Assembly: GCF_001403615.1 (NCBI RefSeq)
Contig: NZ_LN879457.1
Coordinates: 310,001-374,000, forward strand
Length of the DNA: 64,000 bases
Source: Desnuesiella massiliensis
GTDB taxonomy: Bacteria; Bacillota; Clostridia; Clostridiales; Clostridiaceae
Reading direction: 5' to 3'
Positions within the stretch are counted from its first letter, which is position 1; every line of letters begins with the position of its first letter. The notes under the pieces were generated by a model. The model was not told the origin of the DNA. It saw only the letters and a program-made list of their open reading frames with translations, and searched no databases. Shown here piece after piece: positions 24,593 to 33,474 of the stretch. The position numbers and the translations under genes were made by a program.

Positions 24593-26332
24593 ATGAGTTT
24601 AATAAAGGTTAATATAAATGGAAAAAATATAATGGTGGAAAAAGGAACCTCCATTTTAGATGCAGCAAAAGAATTAAATATAAAAATACCTACTTTATGC
24701 CATTTGAATCTTCATAGCTTTAAAATGGTTAATCAGGTAGCTTCCTGCCGTGTATGTATGGTAGAAGCAGATGGCAAGCTAGTACCAGCCTGTGCCACCC
24801 CAGTTTACGATGGTATGGTAATAAAGACGGATACTTTAAAGGCTATAAAATATAGAAGAACTGTAGTTGAATTGATTTTGTCTAATCATCCGCAGGATTG
24901 CTTATTATGCGAAAAGAATTTAGATTGCGAATTGCAGTCCTTAGCAGCAGACTTAGGCATAAGACATATAAGATTTAAGGGCGAGAAGACTAATTTTGGT
25001 GTGGATCATTCCAGTAAGTCTATAGTTAAAGACTTAGATAAATGTATACTTTGCAGAAGATGTGAAACCATGTGCAGTGAAGTGCAAACAGTAAATGTGC
25101 TATCTGGAGTAGATAGAGGCTTCCATACTGTAGTAGCTCCCTTTTTCAATAGTCCATTACATGAAACAGTATGTACCTTCTGTGGACAATGTGTTTCAGT
25201 TTGTCCTACAGGAGCCCTAACAGAAGTAAATAATATCTCTAAGGTATGGAGAGCACTAAATACAGAAGGCAAAACTGTAGTGGTTCAGGTTGCGCCAGCT
25301 GTTAGAGTAGCCCTTGGTGAGGAATTTGGTATGGAGCCCGGTTCTATAGTTACAGGTAAAGTAGTAAGTGCCCTAAGAAAATTAGGATTTGATAGAGTTT
25401 TTGATACAGATTTTGCAGCAGACTTAACTATCATTGAAGAGGCTTCAGAATTTATTCATAGGGTTAAGCATGGTGGAAGGTTGCCAATGCTAACCAGTTG
25501 TTGTCCTGCTTGGGTTAAATTCTTTGAGCATCAGTTCCCAGAACTTATAGATATACCATCAACTTGTAAATCTCCTCATCAAATGCTAGGAGCAGTAGCT
25601 AAGAGCTATTTCGCACAAAAGATGGAGATAAATCCTGAGGATGTAACGGTGGTATCCATAATGCCTTGCGTAGCTAAGAAATATGAAATATCAAGACCAG
25701 AATTAGAAAATGAAGAAGGCATAAAGGATGTAGACATAGTTATTACCACAAGAGAGCTAGCAAGGATGATAAAAGAAGCAGGAATAGACTTCGAAAACTT
25801 AGAGGACGAGAACTTTGATAATCCTTTAGGTGAAAGTACAGGAGCTTCTGTAATATTTGGAGTAACTGGAGGAGTTTTAGAGGCTGCAGTTAGAACTGCT
25901 TACGAATTCTACACAGGAGAATCCTTAGATAAGGTTGAATTCCATGATTTAAGAGGCTTCCAAGGTATTAAAGAAGCTAAGATTCAAATGGGAGACATAG
26001 AATTAAATGTAGCAGTAGCCAGCAGCTTAGGTAATGCTAGAAAGATACTAGAAAACATTCAACAAGGAAAGTGCCAATATCATCTAATAGAAATAATGGC
26101 TTGTCCAGGCGGATGTATAGACGGCGGCGGTCAGCCTTATCATAAGGGAGACTTAGACATTATTAAAAAGCGCGCAGAGGGTATATACAAAGAAGATAGA
26201 GGAAAGACTTTAAGAAAATCTAATCAAAATCCTTATATTAAGAAGCTATATGATGAATTTATTGGAGAGCCTCATGGAGAAAAAGCCCATGAATTACTTC
26301 ATACTTCATACTTTAAGAGAAATAAGATATAA
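24593..26332 (+). CDS. hydA: [FeFe] hydrogenase catalytic subunit (HydA of trimeric bifurcating type)
   Basis: A 579-residue catalytic subunit that makes or oxidises H2. N-terminal plant-type [2Fe-2S] (ASCRVCMVEADG), a His-ligated cluster (HPQDCLLCEKNLDCELQ), two [4Fe-4S] clusters (CILCRRCETMC and CTFCGQCVSVCP), then the H-cluster motifs L1 TSCCPAWVKFFE, L2 MPCVAKKYE and L3 MACPGGCIDGGGQP. All H-cluster cysteines are present. Third gene of the operon. No maturases (hydE, F, G) are in this window, so they must be elsewhere. Confidence 0.96.
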   Translation: MSLIKVNINGKNIMVEKGTSILDAAKELNIKIPTLCHLNLHSFKMVNQVASCRVCMVEADGKLVPACATPVYDGMVIKTDTLKAIKYRRTVVELILSNHPQDCLLCEKNLDCELQSLAADLGIRHIRFKGEKTNFGVDHSSKSIVKDLDKCILCRRCETMCSEVQTVNVLSGVDRGFHTVVAPFFNSPLHETVCTFCGQCVSVCPTGALTEVNNISKVWRALNTEGKTVVVQVAPAVRVALGEEFGMEPGSIVTGKVVSALRKLGFDRVFDTDFAADLTIIEEASEFIHRVKHGGRLPMLTSCCPAWVKFFEHQFPELIDIPSTCKSPHQMLGAVAKSYFAQKMEINPEDVTVVSIMPCVAKKYEISRPELENEEGIKDVDIVITTRELARMIKEAGIDFENLEDENFDNPLGESTGASVIFGVTGGVLEAAVRTAYEFYTGESLDKVEFHDLRGFQGIKEAKIQMGDIELNVAVASSLGNARKILENIQQGKCQYHLIEIMACPGGCIDGGGQPYHKGDLDIIKKRAEGIYKEDRGKTLRKSNQNPYIKKLYDEFIGEPHGEKAHELLHTSYFKRNKI

Positions 26333-26400
26333 ATATTTTAATTTATAGTGCTTAGTTAAGGAGACTTTTTCTAAGAAAAAGCTTGAGAATAAGTTTCAAA

Positions 26401-26452
26401 GGTCTATCTCAAAATAGAAATTAATTTCCGTTTTGAGATAGACCCTTTTTTA
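26401..26452. terminator. Bidirectional terminator
   Basis: GGTCTATCTCAAAA (26401-26414) pairs with TTTTGAGATAGACC (26431-26444), followed by CTTTTTT; it lies between hydA and the convergent HAAS gene. Confidence 0.88.
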
Positions 26453-27445
26453 CTTTCTCAGTTTAACAAATGTCTTAATGCTCTCCCACAGGTTAATTAT
26501 GACGAAAACAATAGCAAATCCCCAAAGGGCCTTAAATGTTATCTCGTTTATTTGAGAAAGAGGTAGGTTAGTTAAATTAGAAAATTCTGATATGAAATTT
26601 TCATTTATTAAAGAGTTATCAGTTGCCATTACACAGACAAGAATAGATATTGAAATATTGTGAGCAGCATCAGCAATGGCTAGAGGGATACTCCATCGCG
26701 TTGCAATAAATTTGTAGATTAAAATACTAAACTCAACAAGTGCAAGACAAACAATTATCAGAATATAGTTATTTAAACATTCAGTGACAAACAAGGGCGC
26801 CGCCGTGGCAAGACCATTTTGACCTTTAGTATATAAAGCTATAAGCTGGGGATTGAAATATAATAGTGAAGTGAAGAATATTATACAAATCATGGAGATA
26901 GCAGTTTCACTACGGGAGATTTTCAGCTTTTTTATTTCAGACAAGGATGGTAAATCCTCTGGAGACCAATCTTTCTTAGTAAAGGGCAGTTTACCTTTAT
27001 CTATTCCCGTTCTCTCAAGTATGGCAAAGATTAAAGTAACCCATAAAGCAGCTTGTATTATTCCTTCAAAAACAGCTGCTAGTGCGTTTGTAAAAAGCTT
27101 AATAGATACTTCAACTGGGCTTCCAAGAATAGGGGAGTTTATAACACCTTGCATTAAAGCTATGGACGCAAATACCATTGAAGCAATACTTATAACTAAT
27201 TTAAGCACAGACAAATATTGATCATATAGGCCAGGACCTATCAAATATCTTTTTACTTGTCTATATTCATCTGCAAGGTTAGCTGGGTTGCCAAGCTTTT
27301 TTAGTACTTCTCGGATATCAGATTCCGATGGGTTTTCAGGTAGCATGTCCTCTATATTAGCCTGAAGTTCTCTTTTTACATCTTCACGTATATCTTCGGG
27401 CAAATGGGAAGTCACAGCATATAAATAACGATCAATCAGTTCCAT
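26450..27445 (-). CDS. HAAS-domain membrane protein (PadR partner)
   Basis: A 331-residue protein. The N-terminal 70 residues form a HAAS-type helical domain (YLYAVTSHLPEDIREDVKRELQANIED..VLKKLGNPANLADEYR). The rest has about six membrane helices (from residue ~78). It is encoded directly behind padR with overlapping ends, a pairing known across Firmicutes in which the HAAS domain is thought to interact with the PadR regulator. Of the clustered start codons I prefer the ATG at 27445, nine bases from GGAGG, over 27454 and 27451, which touch it. Confidence 0.82.
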   Translation of the reverse strand: MELIDRYLYAVTSHLPEDIREDVKRELQANIEDMLPENPSESDIREVLKKLGNPANLADEYRQVKRYLIGPGLYDQYLSVLKLVISIASMVFASIALMQGVINSPILGSPVEVSIKLFTNALAAVFEGIIQAALWVTLIFAILERTGIDKGKLPFTKKDWSPEDLPSLSEIKKLKISRSETAISMICIIFFTSLLYFNPQLIALYTKGQNGLATAAPLFVTECLNNYILIIVCLALVEFSILIYKFIATRWSIPLAIADAAHNISISILVCVMATDNSLINENFISEFSNLTNLPLSQINEITFKALWGFAIVFVIINLWESIKTFVKLRK

Positions 27446-27788
27446 TCTCATCATCCTCCAACAATAATTGTTCTAATTGAATACAAATTGATTTCCATTC
27501 ACTTTTTAAGCGTTGATACACTAACTTTCCTTCGGGGCTTAAAACGTAAAACTTCCTTGGGCGACTTTCGGTGGTATCCCATTGACTTATTAAAAGTTGT
27601 TGCTTTTCTAAGCGACGTAGTAAAGGATATAATGTCCCTGCCTCAACTAACGTATTTTTCTCTTCTAATTTTTGTACAAGGGAATAGCCGTATTCTGGAT
27701 TGTTAAGCTGGCTAAGCACAGAAAGCACTAGAGTCCCTCGTCTCAGTTCTACAATAAGTGAACTAACTAATTCATCTATTGAATTCAT
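27432..27788 (-). CDS. PadR-family transcriptional regulator
   Basis: A 118-residue winged-helix regulator of the PadR type: RRGTLVLSVLSQLNNPEYGYSLVQKL, then EAGTLYPLLRRLEKQQLLISQW and the wing RPRKFYVLSPEGKLVYQRL. The C-terminal helix (WKSICIQLEQLL) would dimerise. It overlaps the HAAS gene and very likely represses its own operon through the 21-bp dyad at 27809-27829, which sits between its -35 and -10 elements. Confidence 0.92.
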   Translation of the reverse strand: MNSIDELVSSLIVELRRGTLVLSVLSQLNNPEYGYSLVQKLEEKNTLVEAGTLYPLLRRLEKQQLLISQWDTTESRPRKFYVLSPEGKLVYQRLKSEWKSICIQLEQLLLEDDENGTD

Positions 27789-27805
27789 GAAATCACCTCA
27801 TTTTT

Positions 27806-27835
27806 ATTATAGTGTGTGACATACACTATTGTCAA
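27806..27835 (-). promoter_or_regulatory. padR promoter with embedded operator
   Basis: On the minus strand TTGACA (27835-27830), 18-base spacer, TATAAT (27811-27806). The spacer is almost filled by a dyad with arms ATAGTGT (27809-27815) and ACACTAT (27823-27829), the position expected for PadR autorepression. Confidence 0.7.
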
Positions 27836-27901
27836 TATAATACTATTATTAAAATGAAAATATTATAAAATAATTCTAGAGTATATTAACTAATTATGGG
27901 C

Positions 27902-27923
27902 TAAAAATGCTTCGCATTTTTTC
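27902..27923 (+). terminator. Small hairpin with T-run
   Basis: AAAAATGC-TTC-GCATTTTTT lies in the gap before the FAD protein gene. No gene ends upstream on the plus strand, so its role is unclear; it could attenuate readthrough. Confidence 0.4.
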
Positions 27924-27984
27924 CATAGAATGTGATACAATAAATAGCGTATACTAAGAACAAAAGCCTTAGGAGGGTTTTATT

Positions 27985-29586
27985 GTGAGCGTTAGAATAA
28001 ATAATTTAATTTTAGATATAGAAGAAGATTTAGAGCTTTTGGAAAGAAAAGCAGCAAAAAAGCTGAACATGGATATAAGAAGCATTAAAGACTTTAAAAT
28101 AGTTAAAGAATCCATAGATGCTAGAAGAAAAAATGCTATTAAGTTTAACTATTGTGTAGATATAAGCTGTGATAATGAGGCAAGACTAGTGGCAAAAATC
28201 AATGATAGAGATGTAAAGCTAGAGGAAGTAGTTTATAATGAAAAGTTTAGCTATGGAGAGAAAAAATTAAATCATAGACCTGTAGTGGTGGGTATGGGAC
28301 CTGCAGGAATCTTTGCAGCTTTATTACTAGCAAGGAAGGGTTATAGACCTTTAGTTATTGAAAGAGGAGAAAGAGTAGAGGAGAGAACTCTAAGTGTAGA
28401 AAGGTTTTGGAAAGAAGGTTTGCTGAACTTAGAATCCAACGTACAATTTGGAGAAGGGGGAGCAGGAACCTTTTCTGATGGAAAGCTTACTACAAGGATA
28501 AAGGACACTAGATGCGACTTTATCTTAGAAGAACTAGTAAAAGGAGGAGCACCTAAAGAGATTATTTATATGGGCAAGCCCCATATAGGTACTGACATAT
28601 TAAAAGAAGTGGTAAAAAACATAAGAGAAGAAATTATAAAATTAGGTGGAGAAATATTATTTAGCAGTAAATTAGAAGAGATCAAAGAGCAAAATGGTAA
28701 AATAAAAGCTATCACAGTAAATAATGAGGAAATTCCATGTGAAGCTTTAATTCTAGCTATTGGCCATAGTTCTAGAGATACCTATGAAATGCTTCATAAG
28801 TCACAAATACATATGGAACCTAAACCTTTTGCTATAGGGGTCAGAGCTGAGCATAAACAAAGCCTTATAGATTTGAACCAATATGGGAAGTATGCTGGAC
28901 ATCCAAGATTAAAGGCAGCGGATTATAGATTGACTCACACTAGTAAAGCTACAGGTAGAGCCGTATATAGCTTTTGCATGTGTCCTGGAGGAGAAGTAGT
29001 AGCTGCTTCCTCGGAAGAAAATAGATTAGTTACTAATGGAATGAGTAACTATAGAAGAGATAAGGATAATGCTAATGCAGCCTTAGCGGTAACTGTAGGA
29101 CCAAAGGATTTTGGAGGAAATTCACCTTTAAGTGGAATGGAATTTCAAAGGCATTATGAAGGTTTAGCTTTTAAGCTTGGAGGAGGCAAATATATGGCTC
29201 CTGTACAGCTAGTTGGGGATTTTCTAAAGGATAGAGTAAGTGAAAAATTAGGGTCTATTGCACCAAGCTATAGACCAGGTTGTGAATTCAGAGATTTAAG
29301 AGAATGTCTTCCAAGCTATGTGGTAGAAACCTTAAAAGAGGGTCTGGTGGAATTTGATAAAAAGATAAAAGGCTTTGCTACAGAGGATGCCCTGCTTATG
29401 GGTATTGAAACTAGAACTTCAGCTCCTGTTAGGATTGAAAGAAATGAAAGGCTTCAAAGCATTTCCTTAGAGGGATTATACCCCGCTGGAGAAGGGGCTG
29501 GATTTGCTGGAGGCATTGTGTCGGCAGCTGTGGATGGTTTAAAGGTTGCTGAAAGTATCATGAAAGAATTCAAACCCTTCATTTGA
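27985..29586 (+). CDS. FAD-dependent dehydrogenase, COG2509 type
   Basis: A 533-residue flavoprotein of the uncharacterised COG2509 family. An N-terminal ~85-residue RNA-binding-like domain (ILDIEEDLELLERKAAKKLNM..) precedes an FAD Rossmann domain with VVVGMGPAGIFAALLLARKGY and the ERG motif. GEGGAGTFSDGKLTTRI and the C-terminal LYPAGEGAGFAGGIVSAAVDG are family hallmarks. Substrate unknown. GTG start with TTAGGAGG upstream. It is followed by a 15-bp inverted repeat and the buk-ptb-buk cluster. Confidence 0.88.
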   Translation: MSVRINNLILDIEEDLELLERKAAKKLNMDIRSIKDFKIVKESIDARRKNAIKFNYCVDISCDNEARLVAKINDRDVKLEEVVYNEKFSYGEKKLNHRPVVVGMGPAGIFAALLLARKGYRPLVIERGERVEERTLSVERFWKEGLLNLESNVQFGEGGAGTFSDGKLTTRIKDTRCDFILEELVKGGAPKEIIYMGKPHIGTDILKEVVKNIREEIIKLGGEILFSSKLEEIKEQNGKIKAITVNNEEIPCEALILAIGHSSRDTYEMLHKSQIHMEPKPFAIGVRAEHKQSLIDLNQYGKYAGHPRLKAADYRLTHTSKATGRAVYSFCMCPGGEVVAASSEENRLVTNGMSNYRRDKDNANAALAVTVGPKDFGGNSPLSGMEFQRHYEGLAFKLGGGKYMAPVQLVGDFLKDRVSEKLGSIAPSYRPGCEFRDLRECLPSYVVETLKEGLVEFDKKIKGFATEDALLMGIETRTSAPVRIERNERLQSISLEGLYPAGEGAGFAGGIVSAAVDGLKVAESIMKEFKPFI

Positions 29587-29618
29587 TTTTTCTGAAAACT
29601 TGTGTTTTCAGAAAAATC
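29585..29618. promoter_or_regulatory. Perfect inverted repeat with CodY-like boxes before buk
   Basis: GATTTTTCTGAAAAC and GTTTTCAGAAAAATC are perfect 15-bp arms around a 4-base loop. Each arm resembles the CodY box AATTTTCWGAAAATT (13/15 and 12/15). Without a T-run on the plus strand it is a weak terminator, and it overlaps the -35 region of the buk promoter, which favours an operator. Confidence 0.4.
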
Positions 29619-29629
29619 TTTGTTACAAT
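29600..29629 (+). promoter_or_regulatory. Possible promoter of buk-ptb-buk
   Basis: TTGTGT (29600-29605), 18-base spacer, TACAAT (29624-29629), 44 bp before the first buk. Confidence 0.4.
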
Positions 29630-29672
29630 ATAAACATGGGTGAAAATTTAATATGCATGGAGGATGCTATAT

Positions 29673-30767
29673 ATGAGTAAAAAGGATTACATAGTAGCCA
29701 TTAACCCTGGATCCACTTCTACTAAAATAGCTATATATAAGGGAGAAGAATGTATAGCTGTAGAAAATCTATCTCATAGTTCAGAAGAAATAAAGAAATT
29801 TGAAAACATTTACGACCAAAAGGATATGAGAACAGAAGTTATCCTAAATTGGATAAAGGATCAAAATATTGACCTGAAAGATATTGCAGCAGTAGTGGGA
29901 AGAGGCGGTCTATTAAGACCTATGCCTGGTGGCACATATTTAGTCACAGAAAAAATGGTTGAAGATTTGAAGGTTGGTTATCAAGGGCAACACGCTTCGA
30001 ACTTAGGTGGAATCATAGCAAGAAATATAGCAACAGATTTAAACATTCCAGCCTTTATTGTAGATCCTGTAGCAGTAGATGAATTAGAGGACATTGCTAG
30101 GATTTCAGGTATGCCAGAAATACCAAGAAGGTCCTTAGTACATGCTCTAAACATCAAAGCTGTAACTAGAAGAGTTTGTGAAAAAACTAACAAAAAATTT
30201 GAAGAGGGTTCCTATGTAGTAGCCCATTTAGGAGGAGGAATTTCTGTAGCTCCTATAAAAAATGGAAGAATAGTTGATGTTAACAATGCTAATGAAGATG
30301 GTCCATTTTCGCCAGAAAGAGCAGGGGGACTTCCTGTGGGAGATATAGCCAAGCTTGCTTTTAGTGGTAAGTATGCCCATGCTCAAATGAAGAAGAAGAT
30401 GGTAGGAGAAGCAGGCTTAGTAGGATATTTAGGAACTAATGATGGTAGAATTGTTGATAAGATGATAGAAGAGGGAGACAAGAAGGCAGAATTAATCTTC
30501 CATGCCATGGCTTACCAAATAGCTAAAGAAATCGGAGCTATGTCCACAGTATTAAGTGGAAAAATAGATGCCATTATATTAACTGGGGGACTCGCTCATA
30601 ATAAAAAACTTGTAAAATGGATGTCAGAAATGGTGGGTTTTATAGCTCCTATTGAGTTAGTACCAGGAGAAGATGAGATGCTGGCTTTGGTTCAAGGAGC
30701 TTTAAGAATAATCAAAGGAGAAGAAAATCCAAAAATCTACGAAGAAGAGGTGCACATTAATGGTTAG
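29673..30767 (+). CDS. buk: Butyrate kinase (first copy)
   Basis: A 364-residue acetate/butyrate kinase-family enzyme that converts butyryl phosphate and ADP to butyrate and ATP. Motifs: the phosphate-binding AINPGSTSTKIAIY, GRGGLLRPMPGG, HASNLGGIIA, DPVAVDELEDIARISGMPEIPR, AHLGGGISVA, AILTGGLAHNKK. The ATG at 29673 is nine bases behind GGAGG; 29664 is too close. Overlaps ptb by eight bases, so coupled. About 55-60 percent identical by eye to the second copy at 31685, pointing to an old duplication or different substrate preference. Confidence 0.95.
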   Translation: MSKKDYIVAINPGSTSTKIAIYKGEECIAVENLSHSSEEIKKFENIYDQKDMRTEVILNWIKDQNIDLKDIAAVVGRGGLLRPMPGGTYLVTEKMVEDLKVGYQGQHASNLGGIIARNIATDLNIPAFIVDPVAVDELEDIARISGMPEIPRRSLVHALNIKAVTRRVCEKTNKKFEEGSYVVAHLGGGISVAPIKNGRIVDVNNANEDGPFSPERAGGLPVGDIAKLAFSGKYAHAQMKKKMVGEAGLVGYLGTNDGRIVDKMIEEGDKKAELIFHAMAYQIAKEIGAMSTVLSGKIDAIILTGGLAHNKKLVKWMSEMVGFIAPIELVPGEDEMLALVQGALRIIKGEENPKIYEEEVHING

Positions 30768-31665
30768 AAGCTTTAATGAAGTGTTAGAAAAAGTTAAATC
30801 ATCAGAAATTAAAAAGGTAGCAGTTGCGGTAGCACAAGATGAACCAGTATTAGAAGCTATTAAAGAAGCAAAGGCTAAGGGATTAGCAGAAGCTATATTA
30901 GTTGGGGATGAAAATGAAATAAAAGCTATAGCAGAAAAGCTAGGTATGGATTTATCCTTATACGAAGTTATACACGAGGTAAATCCTTCAAAGGCTGCTT
31001 TAAAAGCTGTAGAATTAGTATCCACAGGAAAAGCAGACATGGTAATGAAGGGATTAGTAGATACAGCTAACTTTTTAAGAGCAGTATTAAATAAAGAAGT
31101 AGGTCTAAGAACAGGAAAGCTAATGTCTCACGTAGCAGTATTTGAAATACCAGCTTTTGATAGATTAATATTTATGACTGATGCAGCTTTTAATATGTAT
31201 CCAGATTTAAAGGCTAAAATAGATATATTAAACAATGCTGTTAAGGTTGCTCATGCAGTAGGAATAGACATGCCTAAGGTAGCTCCAATCTGTGCAGTAG
31301 AAGTAGTTAATCCAGATATGCCTGCTACAGTAGATGCTTCAATTCTGTCAAAGATGAATGACAGAGGACAGATAAAGGGATGTATAGTAGACGGACCTTT
31401 AGCTTTAGACAATGCTTTATCTGAGGAAGCAGCAGCTCACAAAAAAGTTTCAGGACCAGTGGCAGGAAAAGCAGATATAATGCTTTTACCTAATATAGAT
31501 TCAGCAAATGTAATGTATAAAACCTTAACTTATACAACAGATTCTAAAAATGGTGGTATATTAGTGGGAACTTCAGCACCAGTTATATTGACCTCAAGAG
31601 CAGATAGCTTTGAAACTAAGGTGAATTCTATAGCTCTAGCAGCATTAGTTGCTGCGGCAAAATAA
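30760..31665 (+). CDS. ptb: Phosphate butyryltransferase
   Basis: A 301-residue phosphotransacylase-family enzyme that converts butyryl-CoA and phosphate to butyryl phosphate. It shows the family segments VKSSEIKKVAVAVAQDEPVLEA, KGLVDTANFLRAVLNK, FEIPAFDRLIFMTDAAFN and the C-terminal ILLPNIDSANVMYKTLTY-like region, and normal length. AGAGGTG serves as ribosome site inside the end of buk. It is flanked by a butyrate kinase gene on each side. Enzymes of this family can also act on branched-chain acyl-CoA. Confidence 0.95.
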   Translation: MVRSFNEVLEKVKSSEIKKVAVAVAQDEPVLEAIKEAKAKGLAEAILVGDENEIKAIAEKLGMDLSLYEVIHEVNPSKAALKAVELVSTGKADMVMKGLVDTANFLRAVLNKEVGLRTGKLMSHVAVFEIPAFDRLIFMTDAAFNMYPDLKAKIDILNNAVKVAHAVGIDMPKVAPICAVEVVNPDMPATVDASILSKMNDRGQIKGCIVDGPLALDNALSEEAAAHKKVSGPVAGKADIMLLPNIDSANVMYKTLTYTTDSKNGGILVGTSAPVILTSRADSFETKVNSIALAALVAAAK

Positions 31666-31684
31666 ATAAAGTGGGGGTATCAAA

Positions 31685-32746
31685 ATGTCATTTAAATTAT
31701 TAATAATCAATCCCGGTTCTACTTCAACCAAAATAGGTGTTTACGAGGATGAAAAAGCGATATTAGTAGAAACCTTAAGACATTCTTCTGAGGAAATAGC
31801 TAAATATGAACATATTTATGACCAATTTCAATTTAGAAAAAATGTTATTTTAGATGTACTAAAAGAAAAGGATATAGATATTAAAACTTTAAATGCTATA
31901 GTAGGAAGAGGAGGACTTTTAAAGCCCATAGAAGGTGGAACCTATGCCGTAAATGACAAGATGCTAGAGGACTTAAAAGTTGGCGTACAAGGACAACATG
32001 CTTCTAATTTAGGTGGAATTATAGCTAATGAGATAGCTAAGGAATTAAGTGTTCCAGCCTTTATAGTGGACCCTGTAGTAGTAGATGAAATGGAAGATAT
32101 AGCAAGAATATCAGGAATGCCAGAAATTGAAAGAAAGAGCATATTCCATGCATTAAATCAAAAGGCGGTAGCTAAGAGATATGCTAAGGAAAATAGTAAA
32201 AAATATGAAGATACTAACGTAATAGTAGCTCATATGGGAGGCGGAGTTTCTGTAGGAGCTCATAAAGCCGGAAGAATAGTAGATGTAAATAACGCTTTAG
32301 ATGGAGAAGGACCATTTTCACCAGAAAGAAGCGGTGGAGTTCCAATAGGCGATTTAGTAAAGCTATGCTTTAGCGGAAAATATACTCTAGATGAGATAAA
32401 GAAAAAGATAAACGGAAAAGGCGGCTTTGTAGCTTACCTAAACACCAATGATGCTAGAGAAGTACAAGATTCTACAGATGCTAAAGCTTCATTAGTATAT
32501 GATGCTATGGGATATCAAGTAGCCAAGGAAATAGGAAAGTGTGCAGCCGTGTTATGCGGGAAGGTTGAAGCTATAATTCTTACTGGAGGAATAGCTTACA
32601 GCAAGAGAATGGTAGATTACATTAAGGAAAGAGTAGACTTTATAGCACCAGTGGTAGTTTATCCAGGAGAAGACGAGCTTTTAGCCTTAGCTGAAGGAGC
32701 TCTTAGAGTATTAACAGGAGAAGAGCCTGCTAAGGAATATAAATAA
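31685..32746 (+). CDS. buk: Butyrate kinase (second copy)
   Basis: A 353-residue paralogue of the first butyrate kinase, with IINPGSTSTKIGVY, VGRGGLLKPIEGG, DPVVVDEMEDIARISGMPE, AHMGGGVSVGAHKAGRIVDV and IILTGGIAYSKRMVDYI. All active-site segments are intact, so it should be active. It lies 19 bases behind ptb with GTGGGGG as ribosome site and ends the operon before a strong terminator. Confidence 0.95.
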   Translation: MSFKLLIINPGSTSTKIGVYEDEKAILVETLRHSSEEIAKYEHIYDQFQFRKNVILDVLKEKDIDIKTLNAIVGRGGLLKPIEGGTYAVNDKMLEDLKVGVQGQHASNLGGIIANEIAKELSVPAFIVDPVVVDEMEDIARISGMPEIERKSIFHALNQKAVAKRYAKENSKKYEDTNVIVAHMGGGVSVGAHKAGRIVDVNNALDGEGPFSPERSGGVPIGDLVKLCFSGKYTLDEIKKKINGKGGFVAYLNTNDAREVQDSTDAKASLVYDAMGYQVAKEIGKCAAVLCGKVEAIILTGGIAYSKRMVDYIKERVDFIAPVVVYPGEDELLALAEGALRVLTGEEPAKEYK

Positions 32747-32761
32747 GAAAAATAAAAAAGC

Positions 32762-32795
32762 AAAAAGAACCTAAATTTATATAGGTTCTTTTTGG
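32762..32795 (+). terminator. Terminator of buk-ptb-buk
   Basis: AAAAAGAACCTA and TAGGTTCTTTTT form a 12-bp stem around an 8-base loop. Confidence 0.85.
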
Positions 32796-32824
32796 TTGAC
32801 AGGATAGTCATAAAGAGGTATACT
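32796..32824 (+). promoter_or_regulatory. Promoter of the M-box/mgtA unit
   Basis: TTGACA (32796-32801), 17-base spacer, TATACT (32819-32824); near-consensus, 25 bp before the riboswitch. Confidence 0.8.
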
Positions 32825-32849
32825 CATATTGAAATTAGAATTAAATATA

Positions 32850-33078
32850 TTATGTTAGGTGAGGCTCCTATATAGATACACGCTACTGCCCAAAAATATC
32901 GAAAGATGCCAATGGGTCAACAGGAATTGCCGGATTAAGGCTTTTTCTAACGTAGCTGAGCTAAAGCTCAAAGCTATATAGTGCTAAAACTCAACGAGGT
33001 AGAATAAAGCATATTAATTTATTTTAATATGTTATTGAACTTGTAATTGAGCCTTTCCTTTTGGAGAGGTTTTTTATA
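32850..33078 (+). ncRNA. M-box (ykoK) magnesium riboswitch with terminator
   Basis: The aptamer hallmarks are GTTAGGTGAGGCTCCTATAT, ACGCTACTGCCCAAAAAT, GCCAATGGGTCAACAGGAA and TTGCCGGATTAAGGC in order. The expression platform ends with the stem CCTTTCC/GGAGAGG (33052-33069) and a T-run. GAGCCT before the terminator can pair with AGGCTC of the aptamer, giving the usual antiterminator. High Mg2+ should stop transcription before mgtA. Confidence 0.93.
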
Positions 33079-33111
33079 TTTTAAAAAAATTAGTTTATGG
33101 AGGTGAAGGAA

Positions 33112-33228
33112 ATGGAAGGTAGTAGTATGGGCGGTGGACCTAGATATGGTTTATATAGTTATATAATAAAGCAACGGGATACTATTATCTCTATTCCTTT
33201 GCCAAGCAATGAACTATTTTATATGTAA
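33112..33228 (+). CDS. 38-residue ORF between Mg riboswitch and mgtA
   Basis: A short reading frame with one of the best ribosome sites in the region (GGAGGTGAAGGAA before the ATG). The product begins MEGSSMGGGPRYGLYSYIIK, glycine-rich at first and then hydrophobic/basic, ending PSNELFYM. It is read after the M-box terminator and 246 bases before mgtA, so it is made only at low Mg2+. It could be a small regulator of the transporter or a leader peptide; I know no homologue. It could also be fortuitous. Confidence 0.5.
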   Translation: MEGSSMGGGPRYGLYSYIIKQRDTIISIPLPSNELFYM

Positions 33229-33474
33229 GTAGTTTATTCATATTTACAATTCTATAATTATATAACATATCTTTATTCACCACCCGTTTAGATAGCTTAA
33301 TTCCATTAAAAAAAATCAATTATTTTTTAACCTATTAAAAATAAAAGTTTTATAGGTTTTAAAGCTATGAGTAAAATAAAATATGAATTTTTACTATTCA
33401 AAAAAGGTGTAATTATTTAGACCTTTGATTTCTATTGTCTTTAAGAAGGAATTTTGCAAACGGGAGGGATTAAG

